A stretch of DNA of 64,000 bases from Channa striata (taxonomy: Eukaryota; Chordata; Actinopteri; Anabantiformes; Channidae), in contig CM065169.1 in assembly GCA_033026295.1 (NCBI GenBank), positions 11,762,462-11,826,461 of the forward strand, written 5' to 3'. The number at the start of each line of letters is the position of its first letter. The stretch's first letter is position 1. Of this stretch, positions 37,765-49,800 are shown piece after piece. A model generated the notes under the pieces. It saw only the letters and a program-made list of their open reading frames with translations. It did no database searches and had not been told where the DNA came from. Both the position numbers and the translations under genes were made by a program.

Positions 37765-40509
37765 TTTATTGTTCCAAGGATACATAAACAACTATTAAAT
37801 TACAATTTATTACAAATGGTACAAAGATTATCATACATTCATGCATATACAAAAAAACAAAACGCTGCAATTTAGGTGTGATTTATGAAAGCAAAATGTG
37901 CTTGTGCACAGAGAGGCTAACAAATTAGTCTTGACATACAGTATATTATTTTAATTTTCCTTATTAAAACTAAAAAAAAACATCAGCAGTGTGATTAATG
38001 CAAAGAAAAAAAATTTGATCTGGGTATCAGTTTCTCAGTGAGAAGTTGTATGTTTTTGTTTTTTAGATTACCATACAAAAATAGTTATCTTGTCAACAAT
38101 GTTTTAAGTAGTGCAAAGATAATAGTTTTAGAAATTACATAATCAGTTTTATTAGAACTGGGAATTGTAATTTTTTTCCCTACAAAACAAATGATAGAAA
38201 CTCAAAATAATTTAATAGACTTTAAAGGTCACATCCTAAACACATTGAGAAGATACATGCTCACAAACACACATACACATACACACATTGCCATAAACAA
38301 GTCAACCTGATGAATTGAAACCATTTAAATAGTCACGTTTGCTATTTAAAAATCTGTGAAATGCAACCACGAAAAAAAAAAAAACTGTCGCTTTGACACC
38401 AATGTGTCAAACAGACTGAAGGGACTGGTTCATGACAGAGAGTCCAGATCTGAATCTGCCCACAGAAAGTCAGAGTCAGAGACATTTTGCCTTGAGGGTT
38501 TTCCTCATATTCCCTCTGCTCTTTCTGGGAAAGCTTTCCAAGCAAAGTGGTAGAGTGAGAGAGCAAAAGACGACAAAACCCAGCTGCCCCCCGGCCTCAG
38601 GGACCAGAGTTTCCTCTGCGTGGAGCAGCTCCTCACGCTGACACACTGACTCTTTTACCTGTTGTGAAACCTGACACAAAGCACTGAAACATGACAGCTT
38701 TAACCACAACAGACTAAACCCCCCCTCCCTCTACCCGCTTTTGTCTCTCTCATGCCTACAGCCGCAAACAACATGAGCTTTTCTAGTTTTTTGTTTTGTA
38801 CTTGCTCGTGTTATTGATTTACTTGATGAGGTAGTAAAAGTGGATATTTCCAGCTTATGGCTTTTAATCCAACTAGAACAGCGAAATAGTCAGATCCTGT
38901 TTGAGTTACCGAATTTTTGGAAGGATCACATAAAACCAGCAAACGTGTCTTAGAAAACCATGATTGTGTGTTTTCACTCGAGGTTTGAAGATCTGTGACT
39001 CCGGCGAGTGACTAGAAACATTTCGAATTAAAAAGGAAAAGCAATTTCTCTTTGGTTTGAACTGCCTCAGCTGCCACCTTTTAAAACTCGTTAAAACCCC
39101 AAGATAAACATAAAGTCGACAAACTCATACACACTTATGCACATATACTGTGTGTATATGCACAACTAACACACAAGGCAAACAGAACTGCACTGCAACA
39201 GAAAATGTGACACAGCTCACCTCCTCATAACAAAAATTCATGTGGGAATCAAAAGTTTTGAAAGTTTCTCTTGAGCTGCAGCACAGTGATAAATCGCTAC
39301 ATTCAGTATTTAAAACTACAGACGAACATGACATAAAGACAAACAGTAGAAAATGCTACATTATTCAGTCCCTCCAGGAATTCACAATTTTATGACAAAT
39401 TAGTTCAACCAATCCCCTGTGAATTCTGCACAACCTTCCAATTAAAACATCAACAACATGTCACAATTTCTTTTTTGAAAATTAGACATTTTACACTGCA
39501 ATCTTTTGCAGAAAGGTCCGCAAAATCCTGCAGGGACTGATTATTAAAAGCATAAAGCTGACAAAAATATACAACCAAATCAGGTACGTTCTGTTCTGTT
39601 GCCCAAAAATAGATGTTTACAGCCCCATTATGCAAATAATACAAAGCAAAAAAGGAAATATAGTTTGCAATTAGTACATTTTTGCTATGTCGTGATGTTG
39701 TATTTGGCCACTATTTTTAAGGGGTGGAGTGAATGAACCACAATGACCTAAAGTCTCAGGCATAATTTGGGGGAAAGGCACAGGTTTTCACACCTTATAC
39801 TACCTCGTTTCACACAATGCGTGTTTTTGAATTTTCTATAGTCAATGATCTAGCATTGAAAAATAAATAATCGCACACAAAACATCAATATTAGTATTTT
39901 TCAGAATTTAAGTTGTATTGTACATGTACCACCGCATTACCTCATTGCTAAAACGTGCTAATTTCAGATCTGCTGCCAAATTTCTGATCCCTGGGAGATT
40001 ATTTGACTCTTTACTTCATTTGCATGGTGTGAAACTGAAGTGAAGTGCGAGGTCAAGAATATTAACTCATCTAATCAAAAACGTTTAAAGACTTTGAACA
40101 AAATGAGCAAAAGACTGAGGTCAAATATTAGTCAAGGCCCGTTCGTAAGAAAATTAATATCTTAGAACTGGACCCTAGTCTCGGTAGTTTCCTGTAAGAG
40201 TGCATTTAAAAATAATTTCACAGTATATTCAAAAGCTGAAGAAAACAGTATACAGAATACACATATATAATATTTATAATTATCCACAACTGTTTTTAAA
40301 GTCTGAGCTTGGTTGACTGACTACACGGTAGCTTCCTTCTGCTGAAACTTAAGGTATGTGGTGTGAGAGGAGTTATTCCGCCCGAGTTGTACGAGCTGGT
40401 GGACAGTCAGTTTGTAAACTGCTACATATTTACAAATGATAGGAGGTGATCGATGTGAGGTGATGTGTGGACCCCTTAGTGATCCTCTACTGGGTCTTCT
40501 TGTGCGTTA
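37765..40509 (-). other. Likely 3' UTR of the CDK inhibitor gene
   Basis: No exon on either strand. On the minus strand AATAAA signals lie at 38148-38153 and 37765-37770, about 2.4 and 2.7 kb past the stop codon; nearer signals may also be used. A long AT-rich 3' UTR is usual for CIP/KIP mRNAs. Together with the slc37a3 tail this makes a convergent (tail-to-tail) pair. Confidence 0.4.
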
Positions 40510-41203
40510 CTACTGTCGGGACGATGGTTTGTAATGCAGAAGCCTCCTCTTCTTCACTTTGAAGAAATCTGGAAAAGGGAGAAAACTCATAAACTAACAC
40601 GTCAAAAAAATATCCGTGTCCAGTCTTCATGCTAAACAAACCTAAATGGCTGATAACGGTATTGTTTATTTTTACTGTTATTATTATTATTATTATATTT
40701 TTTTCCACCGTCTGACCTGTGATGGCAGACTGTCTGCGTTTCCCTGACCGTGGCACCCTGTAGCAACCCCTGGTGGTCACTTCCAGGTATTCGTCTCCTG
40801 ACCCAGACGAGCTGCTGGACACGGGAGAATCTTCGCTTGATGAAGATGACGTCCGTCTCTTGCCCTTCGGGATTGCGCCTCCAGGCTGTGCCACTGGCCT
40901 CACTGTGCGGCTGTGGTAAAATGTTGGCACGTCCTGGCACCTGAGCTCCTCCCACTCGATGTTGGACCCCCTTCCTGGCTTGTCAGTCTGGAAGTCAAAG
41001 TTCCAGCGCTTGTTGGCCACTTTCACGCTCATGCAGAACAGCCGCTCGAAGTCCTGCTGCAACTGCTGATGGTCCACAGGCCCGAAGAGGTTCCTTCGCA
41101 CCGGCCCCACCTTCAAATTCAAATCGTTAATCCCCCCGAGACGTAAGAGCTCTGAGTTGGACTCCATAGCTGGTCCCCCTGTTGATGTTGATGGATTGGC
41201 CAT
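40510..41203 (-). CDS. CIP/KIP-family cyclin-dependent kinase inhibitor with PIP box (p21-type, cdkn1a/cdkn1d-like)
   Basis: Two coding exons, 41203-40717 and 40568-40510, join in phase (codon split G|AT) to give 181 aa. The kinase-inhibitory domain (about 35-98) has the cyclin-docking RRNLFGPVD (36-44), the CDK-binding KRWNFDFQTDKP (65-76) and a TFYHS motif like the 3-10 helix of p27. A serine-rich linker (118-136) and a basic GKRRQ stretch follow. The C-terminus holds a canonical PCNA-binding PIP box, QSAITDFF (158-165), then the basic KVKKRRLLHYK. The PIP box marks it as p21-type, not p27. The N-terminus and linker differ from the fish cdkn1a I remember, so the fish paralogue cdkn1d is likely; I do not fix the symbol. 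The protein should be nuclear, blocking cyclin-CDK and PCNA. The start codon lies ten bases inside the exon that begins at 41213. Confidence 0.92.
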
Positions 41204-41213
41204 GTCCAAGTCC

Positions 41214-43126
41214 CTATCAGACAACACACAGTCACAAAGTGTTAGAGGAAGGGCTCTGTTAGGCCTGCAGAGTTCTAATGAGGTGTGATCCAGGCTTTTA
41301 CTGCCATTGGTTACTCACACACACCGTCTGCACCCTTGGGCACCTTTGTGTTTTATGTGATCAAACACACGTGTGGCCTAACCTGCTGCAGCGAGAGGTA
41401 ACTGAGCCAACACCAAATAAATCTGGAAAACAACTCACTGCCCTGCCATGTCAAAGTGAACCTGACTCTCCACCTGCTGCGGTGTCTGCCAGTCAAAGGT
41501 CGAGGTTGAAGGTCAGCAGGTCACACAGAGAAAAGCCTCACATACAGTTGGCTCCTGGTGAGGAATGTTTGCAGCAGCCTCCAGGTTCCACATTTCATTA
41601 GAGCAACACTGTGGAATCCTCTTATTCTGAGGCTGCTAATTGAGTTTCCTCGCATTTCTGATTGTATCATATCAGACCTTGAACAATTTCTGTACTGTGT
41701 CAGATAATATTTTACATGTGCACGATAACAACACCCCTTGCCGAGCCTGTAGTCTCTGAGCCTTGGATTAATTCAAATTTAACTAAATGCTCAGAGCTTT
41801 ATTAACTGTGTGTAGACAGTAAAAGCAGAAGATACTATAGGGCTTTAATAGGAAGGGCAGACCTGTCCATATACGATATGGTTCTGCTTTCTGATAGAAC
41901 ACTATACACTAGTATATAAGGTCACTTTCAGAGACTATATCCCATATTCTGGGGGCCCAGATCATTATTGGATCCAAAGGCGCTGAAATTGCAATAGTTT
42001 TTTTTTTTTACTAAACAAGTTGCTTACTGATACAGACAGACAACATAAGCTTTAAATCTGTAAGGGCCTTAGAGTAGTTCCTGCATGTGCAATATTAATT
42101 ATCATACACTGAACATTGTTCAAGTTCAGCTAATATTTGGTCAAATTATAGCAAAAAAAATGAGTTTTCCAATTTTTATTACTTTACTTTCACGGGGATT
42201 GCAGTTTAAGAAGAAATGTGCAGACTGACTTTTAGAAATACAAACACGGCACCATATCAGTCCAAGATCAGCTCGAAGACAAAAATAAGAGGCCAGCTAG
42301 AGAAAAAATACCCCTAAGGGGCCTGAGGGGGGGAACTAAAGAGCATTGCGCAATTGTTTGACACACAAACAGCATGTATAGTAGCAGTAGTAGCAGGAAG
42401 AGCACTTACACAATTCAAACAGGCTGCAATTGTATTGAGTTTGTCTACTCATGATAGAAACTGAGAAAAACAAATGTAAAACTATATTAAAATAGTGTGG
42501 ACTTTATTCTAACCATTAAAAACTTCACTTCCCTCATAAAGTACCTGGACAATATTAAAAATGTAGATCGACACAATGTCTTTGCGAGCTGCTCTATAGT
42601 CTCCGAGTGAAAGTTGTTTGCGTCGAGAACGAAGTGGGCGCGGGGCGCAGCTCAGGTTTCCACTGTGGTCGGTGTCCCCGCTTCCAGTCACACACACTAT
42701 TCAACCACCTCCCTCACCAAAAAATTTAAAAAAAAATCACTACAATTAAAAATGCAACAAATATCTGTGCAACGGTGAATTTAAGGGCACGTAAAGTTAA
42801 AAACGCTTTTTAAAATAAGGTCTGCAGGAGAAAAAAACCCTTAAACGTGACGCAGTTGGATTCTTTGCGAATGTGGGTCAATGAGATGCGACGCACGGCC
42901 AGCAGCATCCTGTCACGCAACGTGTCATTCATTTCACACACACGCACACGCCAAAAACACATCGTATGTTTTTTTAAAAATGATGATCAACACTTATGCG
43001 TTTTTGAAACACGACAAACTGCAGCAGCTTCACGCAAAGTCTGCAAACAAAACCGCAAGTAAATCCGAACACACCGTTTCGCAGCAAAATTTCAAGTGAC
43101 GTGTAAAATCATATTTGCTCTCTTAC
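41214..43126 (-). other. 5' intron of the CDK inhibitor gene
   Basis: Runs from the acceptor before 41213 up to a strong minus-strand donor after 43127 (GCCGATG|gtaaga). The donor lies in CpG-rich sequence, as expected for the first, mostly non-coding exon. No other exon was found within the intron. Confidence 0.5.
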
Positions 43127-43870
43127 CATCGGCGTATTCGAAAGCGGACTTTGACGCTCGATTGATCCAGTCCCGGGAAACTGAACCCAACAGTGTCACG
43201 TTGGATGGTTTTTGGCAGACAACACCCACGGGAGGGTCGCTCCTGTCGACTTTATGTGCGACTTGTTTGTTATGGAGCCCGCAGCAGACACGGGGAGGGA
43301 GGGGGAGGGAGGGGGAGGAGGAGGAGGAGGGGGGACGTCCTAGTATATTCAGTCACGTGGTTCCCATCAAAACAGTCATTGTTGGAGCGCGACGAGGAGG
43401 TAAACAACATTCTCATAAAGCCTCGCGGCAAAAGAATAACGCACCATAATCGGCAGTTGCGTTAGTGCAAACGTGCGCAAAAAAAATGTCCCGGATTGAG
43501 TGAATGTAAGAGATGCAAGTTCCGTCTCTGCAATAAATCTGCATAAAGCCCCGTTTGTAAAAGTTGTCACCGTGGTAACAAACGCGCTCTTACTTTGTTG
43601 TTGTGCCGCTAAAATCCCCGCAGGTCTAAAATCCAGAGCCGCTGCTCCTGCGCCTTGTTGGGCTCCTCTGTGCCTTGTGCTTCTCCTTCTCTGCGAATAG
43701 TAGGTCAAATATCTTGGCGGCGGCCATTTCCGCCATTTCCGCCTCTCCCCTCCAATGTGACACACATTCTCGTGCGGCGCTTGCATCACGTTTTGTTTTG
43801 GCTCCGGACTCGCGGCCCCAAAGTCACGTTGAGCTGCAACGTGAGCGCAGCAGGCAAACTCCATTTTAAC
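43127..43870 (-). promoter_or_regulatory. CpG-rich promoter/first exon region of the CDK inhibitor
   Basis: GC- and CpG-rich sequence upstream (minus strand) of the donor at 43127. It contains a perfect E-box CACGTG (43354-43359), a long G-run on the plus strand (43292-43334), and at 43711-43745 two tandem ETS/YY1-type units (minus strand: GGAAATGGCGGAAATGGCCG). The start site was not resolved. The YY1/ETS cluster might belong to a second, upstream start site or to a plus-strand non-coding transcript. Confidence 0.5.
43292..43334 (+). other. G-rich tract, G-quadruplex candidate
   Basis: On the plus strand seven runs of GGG or longer are separated by one to a few bases (GGGGAGGGAGGGGGAGGGAG and on). 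This meets the usual quadruplex pattern of four G3 runs with short loops. It lies about 170 bases upstream of the inferred first-exon donor of the CDK inhibitor, on its template-opposite strand. Confidence 0.7.
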
Positions 43871-46800
43871 GCGTCCTGCAGGTTTTTACCACATCCCCAT
43901 TCACAGATATTTATACTCACTGGGGAAAACGACTATGATTATGCACTGCTGTAACTTTCTTTGCAGCTGAAACCTTTTTTATTAACTCTGGTAATGAACA
44001 TATTTAAATAAAAGCCATAGGGGAAATTACCTTAAATAAACTTTACGCTCCGAAACTAAAAATCTCATTCTGAAATGAAGGCACGTGAGAAGTTTTTATT
44101 TTAATTTACATGAACAACGTGATTATAGCCACATTTTCATACATTTTAATCCCTGTGTGATTTGAATTACTGAGTAAAACTTTTCTGAATTATAATCCAT
44201 CAACAGACGTTTATTCAGCAACAGTTTATACAATTGTTAATATTTGAAGTCAAACAAACAGCATCTCAAATATTGTTGTTCTCTTTCTCAGTCTTCTGAG
44301 AATAAGAAGGATAATCATGACCTGAAGGCCACCACATTAAAGTGACAAAATGACATAAAGTTACTTTTTCCATCTATTGAAAATCATTTGTTCCTTTTTT
44401 CCATTGGACTTTTCCATATTTATTACAGATATTTGTCTCATTTTCATTTCGTGAATAGCTGCTCAGTTGTATTTCCTAATCACATCCCTTTTACATGTCA
44501 TTACCCTTCCATCAACTATTATGGCACATTTCTTTCTTTCCTCATGAGGTTACTGCAGGTTCACCCTTTCATAATTATTTCCTTCTTATCGTTCCTATTG
44601 TTAAAAGCACGTTGTTATTTGTGTTTATTCATCACATGTGCCACTGCCTTTCACTTTGCAGAGTCACTGAGCGGCCTGCTGAAGTGTCCGACTGCCCTCA
44701 CTCTGAAAGGTTATTCCAGGTGTGATGTTGCTGCAGAGCTTTATGAGATGCACGGTTTTAATAATGTCAAAACACGTAGCAGCGACTGTGAAGCAGCCAT
44801 TGTTTGTGTGTGTGCAGCGTGTGTGACAGCGGCAGCCTAGAATTAATTACATCATCACACTGGAATGCTACTGTGTTGGAAATAGCTATTTTCACATGGG
44901 GGGTGGAGGGGGTTATGGCAAAAGAAGGAAGAAGCTCAAGGCAAGCAAAACAATGCACCAAAGTGTGTTTATGAGTTAAAAATAGCATATTTCAAATTTG
45001 ACCTAATTTACTTAGATTTGGAATTTTAAGGAACGGTTAGAAACTAATGAGGGTGGGAATCCTTAAAGTGAAAAACAGGAACCTCGTCAGGTTATAAATA
45101 TTTGCTTTAATTCTTACCCTGGCCTTTAGAACACAGTTGCAGCTCCACCCTCCGTAATCTCAACTCAGCCCGTGTTTTAAAGTTCATATGGTAATGCAAA
45201 CAAGTTCCGCAAATTAAATAGCCAACTCAGCTGTTTGTGCACAATTGTTACACATCACTACAGAAATAGTTTTAGTTCAATAACAAAGCTGCTGACTGGG
45301 GTCAGGGAACGTCTGTAATAGACATAATGGCTAATGACCAGTGGTCGCCCATTTTAATGTCCATTCCAAGTCAGTAATGTCACCTGCTTTTATAATTATT
45401 AGAGCTGCTGGAGAGCTTTGTCACGTTGAACATAAGAGGGTGAGTGTTTGAACTTTGCTAAAATAGGCCAGATACATATCTAGTGACAATGTTCAAGTGC
45501 TGGTGGTAACATGTATAATAATATTACTTTCCATAATAGTGCAGTGATATTAATCGTTACCTCATCAGGTTATGCACTACCACTTAATGTTAGTATGTGC
45601 AAAATATATTACGTTAAGGCCTTGTGAGTGGGACACATGAACATTTATAGAGCATGTTAAAGGACTGGGGAGGATCTGTGAAATTCTTGACCAGTCATGA
45701 AGAAAGTAAAGTATGAGTTTCTACTGGATTTCCTCATTTTTGGTCATTTTATAGTTTTGTTTTTTGGTAGTTTTAAGGTTTTTGTGTGTGTGTGTGTGAT
45801 TAGGACAAAAATATTAACACTCACTTTATAATTAATCTCTGCCAAGGGGCCCCTTTGACTTCTTGAGCCCCTGGGCCTGTGCCCACTAGGCTTGTTTGGT
45901 AGTCCATCCTTGCTGTTTGCAAGAGTAATAAGTTAGGATCCATTTAAACATTATAGTTCAGTAGTTACATATTTCTGATGCAGACACATTGTCGTCCTCA
46001 CCGCATGACTAAAAGAAACTGTGTAATGCATGCCAGGGTTTGCAAAGGGAGTTTCAGTAACATAAATATTTTAAAGTTCAATAAAGAAAAAACACATCTC
46101 CCCCTTTTTCCACTGCTAATATGTGGAGTACAGATGATTTCAGTCCATAACTGTATTAAAAAGATTATTTGCTTTTTCGCTGACATTCTCTTTTCAGACC
46201 AAACAACACGATGGCTTATTTTAGGTCTTTCCCATCATGTCACATAATAGCCCATTAGGGTTGTGCCCCTAATACTCTACTAATCTGCATGTCAAGTGTC
46301 CTGTTATGTTTGAGGTTTAACTGCAGACAATGAGGCCTCAGCAGCATGATCCCTCACTGCTTGAGCTGTTTTTACACTTAGCTTATTGTTCTAAGTTAAA
46401 GGCCTAATCTTATGCTTGTTGTCCACTGTGCACTGTGTTTTTTGGTGTGTGTGTGTGTGTCCCGCATCGCTTGCTTCATGTTACAGTCATTAAGCCCATT
46501 GTCTTGCCAGTGTCCTTTGACTACATTAACTGTCATGGTGGGACCCGTGCTTACAAAAAGAAACCATTCACCTTTCAACCCATCCAAATGTTGGATTGAT
46601 TCATTGTGGAGAAAAGCAAACAAAGGACACACTGAGACCTTATTCTCACTGCGCACATCCTGCAAGTGCAGGAAGAGTTTAACATTTGAATTTGAATGTC
46701 ATTTGAGAATGATGTGTCAAGTAATGATATTTGAGCAGCATTTATTAAGTCTGAGAAAGTGTTTTAAAAAATGATAGCTTGAAATAAGACCTTAGGATAA

Positions 46801-49800
46801 TTAAGCTGCTCAGAATTTGTTAATGTGTTTGTTTCCTATAAAAACAAGGAACTGCAACACAGACCATAAACTATAAAAGAAATTAAATGTGTCTATAGTT
46901 ACAAAAAGTCATTCAGCATTACGAATTACCACCTAATGTCAGTAGTAGTATTGTCATTGCACCCGTGTGTTGTTTAGAGGTTAGAACGCAGTTTGGTTTC
47001 ACGCCGGATGAGAGAGTTTTCAGAAAGCTGCAGGTCAAAGGTCATAGCTGAACCAAAACCTTGAAACCGAGCGTTCAGTGCTTTGTTCGCTATTTAGCGA
47101 AACACCAAACGGATGTACCATATGGCAATCTCAATTCAACAGGAAGTCTGCCTGGTGAAGGGGAAGTTGTGATAGAGAGATGAGTACAAAAACAGAGCAG
47201 AGGAAGCTGTTGCTTCACAGGTGCAGCATGGGGGTTTCCACATCCTTCTGTCTTTCAGTTGCGGAAGCAAATACTGAGAAGAGGCTCACCACAGACAGTC
47301 GATTGTTTACGTCAAACATAATTTCCCGACGCACCACAACACACTGCAAGGAAATAGCAGAAGAAGATAGGTGCAGAATGTTGAAATGTGGCATTGGAAA
47401 TGGTAAAGATTCAAAGAATTATACCAAGAAGCAAATCAAATGGAATAAAAGAAACAGAGCTCAGGCCTCCAGAGCTGCCTGCTAACTGGTTATTGAAAAG
47501 ATGAATGAGCACGTCCTCTGATTTACACTTCTCACCTCCAAGCAGCTTATCTATACTGACACACACTTATACACATGTATACATACAAACATTTATACAG
47601 TAGATAGAGATCAAACCCAAAACATGGTTCACACAACCGGACTGAAGGATAACTGTAGGTTATAACAGGGCAAGTATGAAAAACATCCCAGTAATCAGGG
47701 GTGCTGTGAATTACAGGAAATGTAATGAAGCTGAATTGGGTTCAAATTTTTATATTTTTAAAGGATAGTGATACATATACTATGACTGTTATTTCCACAC
47801 TGTGTTGTCACTTTTACACATTTCATTTATCAGATTAAACTCTGTGTAAATAAGTGAGCCATGGAGGCGCTGGTGGGTATGTTTTTTTTTCTCACGTCCT
47901 GTCTTGACTTCAGCTACATTAATCAGAAAACTGTCAAAACAAAATCAATCTTTTCTTCAATCAGAAAAACAAGGTCAGCAAATAAAGATTTGACCTAGAT
48001 TCTTAAGCTTCTCCTTTAAAAAAAATATAAGCACATAAAAATATAAATGTTGGTATTCACTAGACATCCTGATGTGATGTGACCCCTGTAAAACACCTCA
48101 CTTTTTACCAGGACATAAGTAGTGAATAGAGATAGACTCACTACCCAGGCTGCTACAAAACAGCTTTCTCCTCTGTCTTATCTCCAATGCACATGATTTG
48201 TGTGGTGTAAACAAAATTTGGAACTTTGTATTTTGTGAGAGGGAGTGGAGTGTATTGAGAATACACAGAAGAAGAAAAAGAACTCTCTCACAGACACACT
48301 GTCCAGAAGTGTGAAGCATATCTGTGGGAGCCTTCTCCCAGCTGTGGAGGCCACAGGTGGGGGTTTGGGGGAGCGAACCATGCTCTGATTTCATGTGTGT
48401 GTGTTTGCTTGAAATTTGGGGTGCAGGCAGAGTGGAGCTGCTCACTGGCTGCTGGATATTGTCAGGACTTCAGGAAAGCTTAGATGTCAGGGTGACTGAG
48501 TTTAAGAACCTGAGACCCTTTGTTTTGGGGTCTCCTTTGGGGCTGTTCTAGTGGATCAGGGGGTGTCGGATTTGGGGTCTTGTGCATTTACCTGTATATG
48601 TAACTTCACACTCTTTTGAATATTGTTTTTGCAGCGTGAGTTTGTGGGCGTGGGAGGGAGGGGGCGGGAGAGTGTGAGGGGCAGGACAAGATGTGTGTAA
48701 ATCTATCCTCTGTTTTCATCCCTGCATATGTGTCTGACTTGTTTTGGTCTCTCTGTGGTGACTTTGACTCAAGTTCATAACTAGAGTGAAAGTTGTGGTA
48801 AGGAAAGGAAATTTTAAACATAATAGAAAAGTGAAACAGATATAGACAAATTGTGTTTTGATTAAGACCAAAAGAATGCATAAAAATGTTGCTGCTAAAT
48901 GAAATGAACCGGCCCTAAAAATAGACACTGAATTGTAAGTTTTGTTTGAAAACCAAACAAACACTAATGCAGGTGTTTCTATTATTCTTTTCGCGCTGTT
49001 AGGTTTACATCTTTGTACCTAATAAACTGTTTTTTTTTCCAATTTAACATAAATGTAAGGTGCTGCAAGAATCCCAATATATCCCATAGCCATTCATAAC
49101 TGCGCTTGGTCATCTGTGTTTGGTCCATGCAGCTGAGGTGAAAAGGTTGTGCACTTGAGCTGATGTGTTTTCACTCTTATCTACATCTGGGAAACATCTG
49201 GCTTGTATCTGGGCCCAGCCGTGTAGCGTTGGGTTAGAGAGAGAGAGAGAGAGAGCAGAACAGGGCATGGAGAATATTAATGTGTGCGTGACTAAGGCTG
49301 GGTGAGGGGATGAGTGAGGGAGAGAGGGAGGGAGCGAATGACTGTGCTGAACAGAGAGAGATGTGTGTCTGTGATGATGTGAATGCTAAGTAAAAATCGT
49401 AAGGTACATCATAAAAATAAGGAAAACCTGATATTTCGTACAATCACTTCTGCACCTGAGATCTAGATCTGCATGCGTGACTGGCAGTTAGGCTTATCTC
49501 TTTGTGTTGTGTAGTCAGTCAAAACATGTTAGCCCACTTTTGCTGGCTTTAGTGATAACAATTTAATGTGAGGTTTGCACCACCTGTGGAAAATGTCATT
49601 AAATAACCCGCAGAATGTTTCCTGAGTCTGATAACTGGCCACAGTCGTGGACCTTATACATTTTGACAGTGAGCAAGTGAAGTTAGGTACAGATTGAGAT
49701 CCAGATGAGAATCTCTTTGAAAGAGGAAGGAGATAAAAAGTATTGAGATGGTAGAAGAGTGAAGGAAAAAGGAGGCCTCTGAGTTTCAGGGGGAAGCTAG

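Noticed and set aside
44388..44840. 150-codon open frame on the plus strand
   Set aside because: Hydrophobic, TTT/CAT-rich, no domain, no splice partners. Consistent with a chance frame in T-rich DNA.
45838..45905. GC-rich short segment resembling a known fish repeat
   Set aside because: Too short and too diverged to assign to a family.
47180..47485. 101-codon frame rich in Lys, Arg and Thr
   Set aside because: Purine-rich low-complexity sequence; no motif, no Kozak or promoter context.
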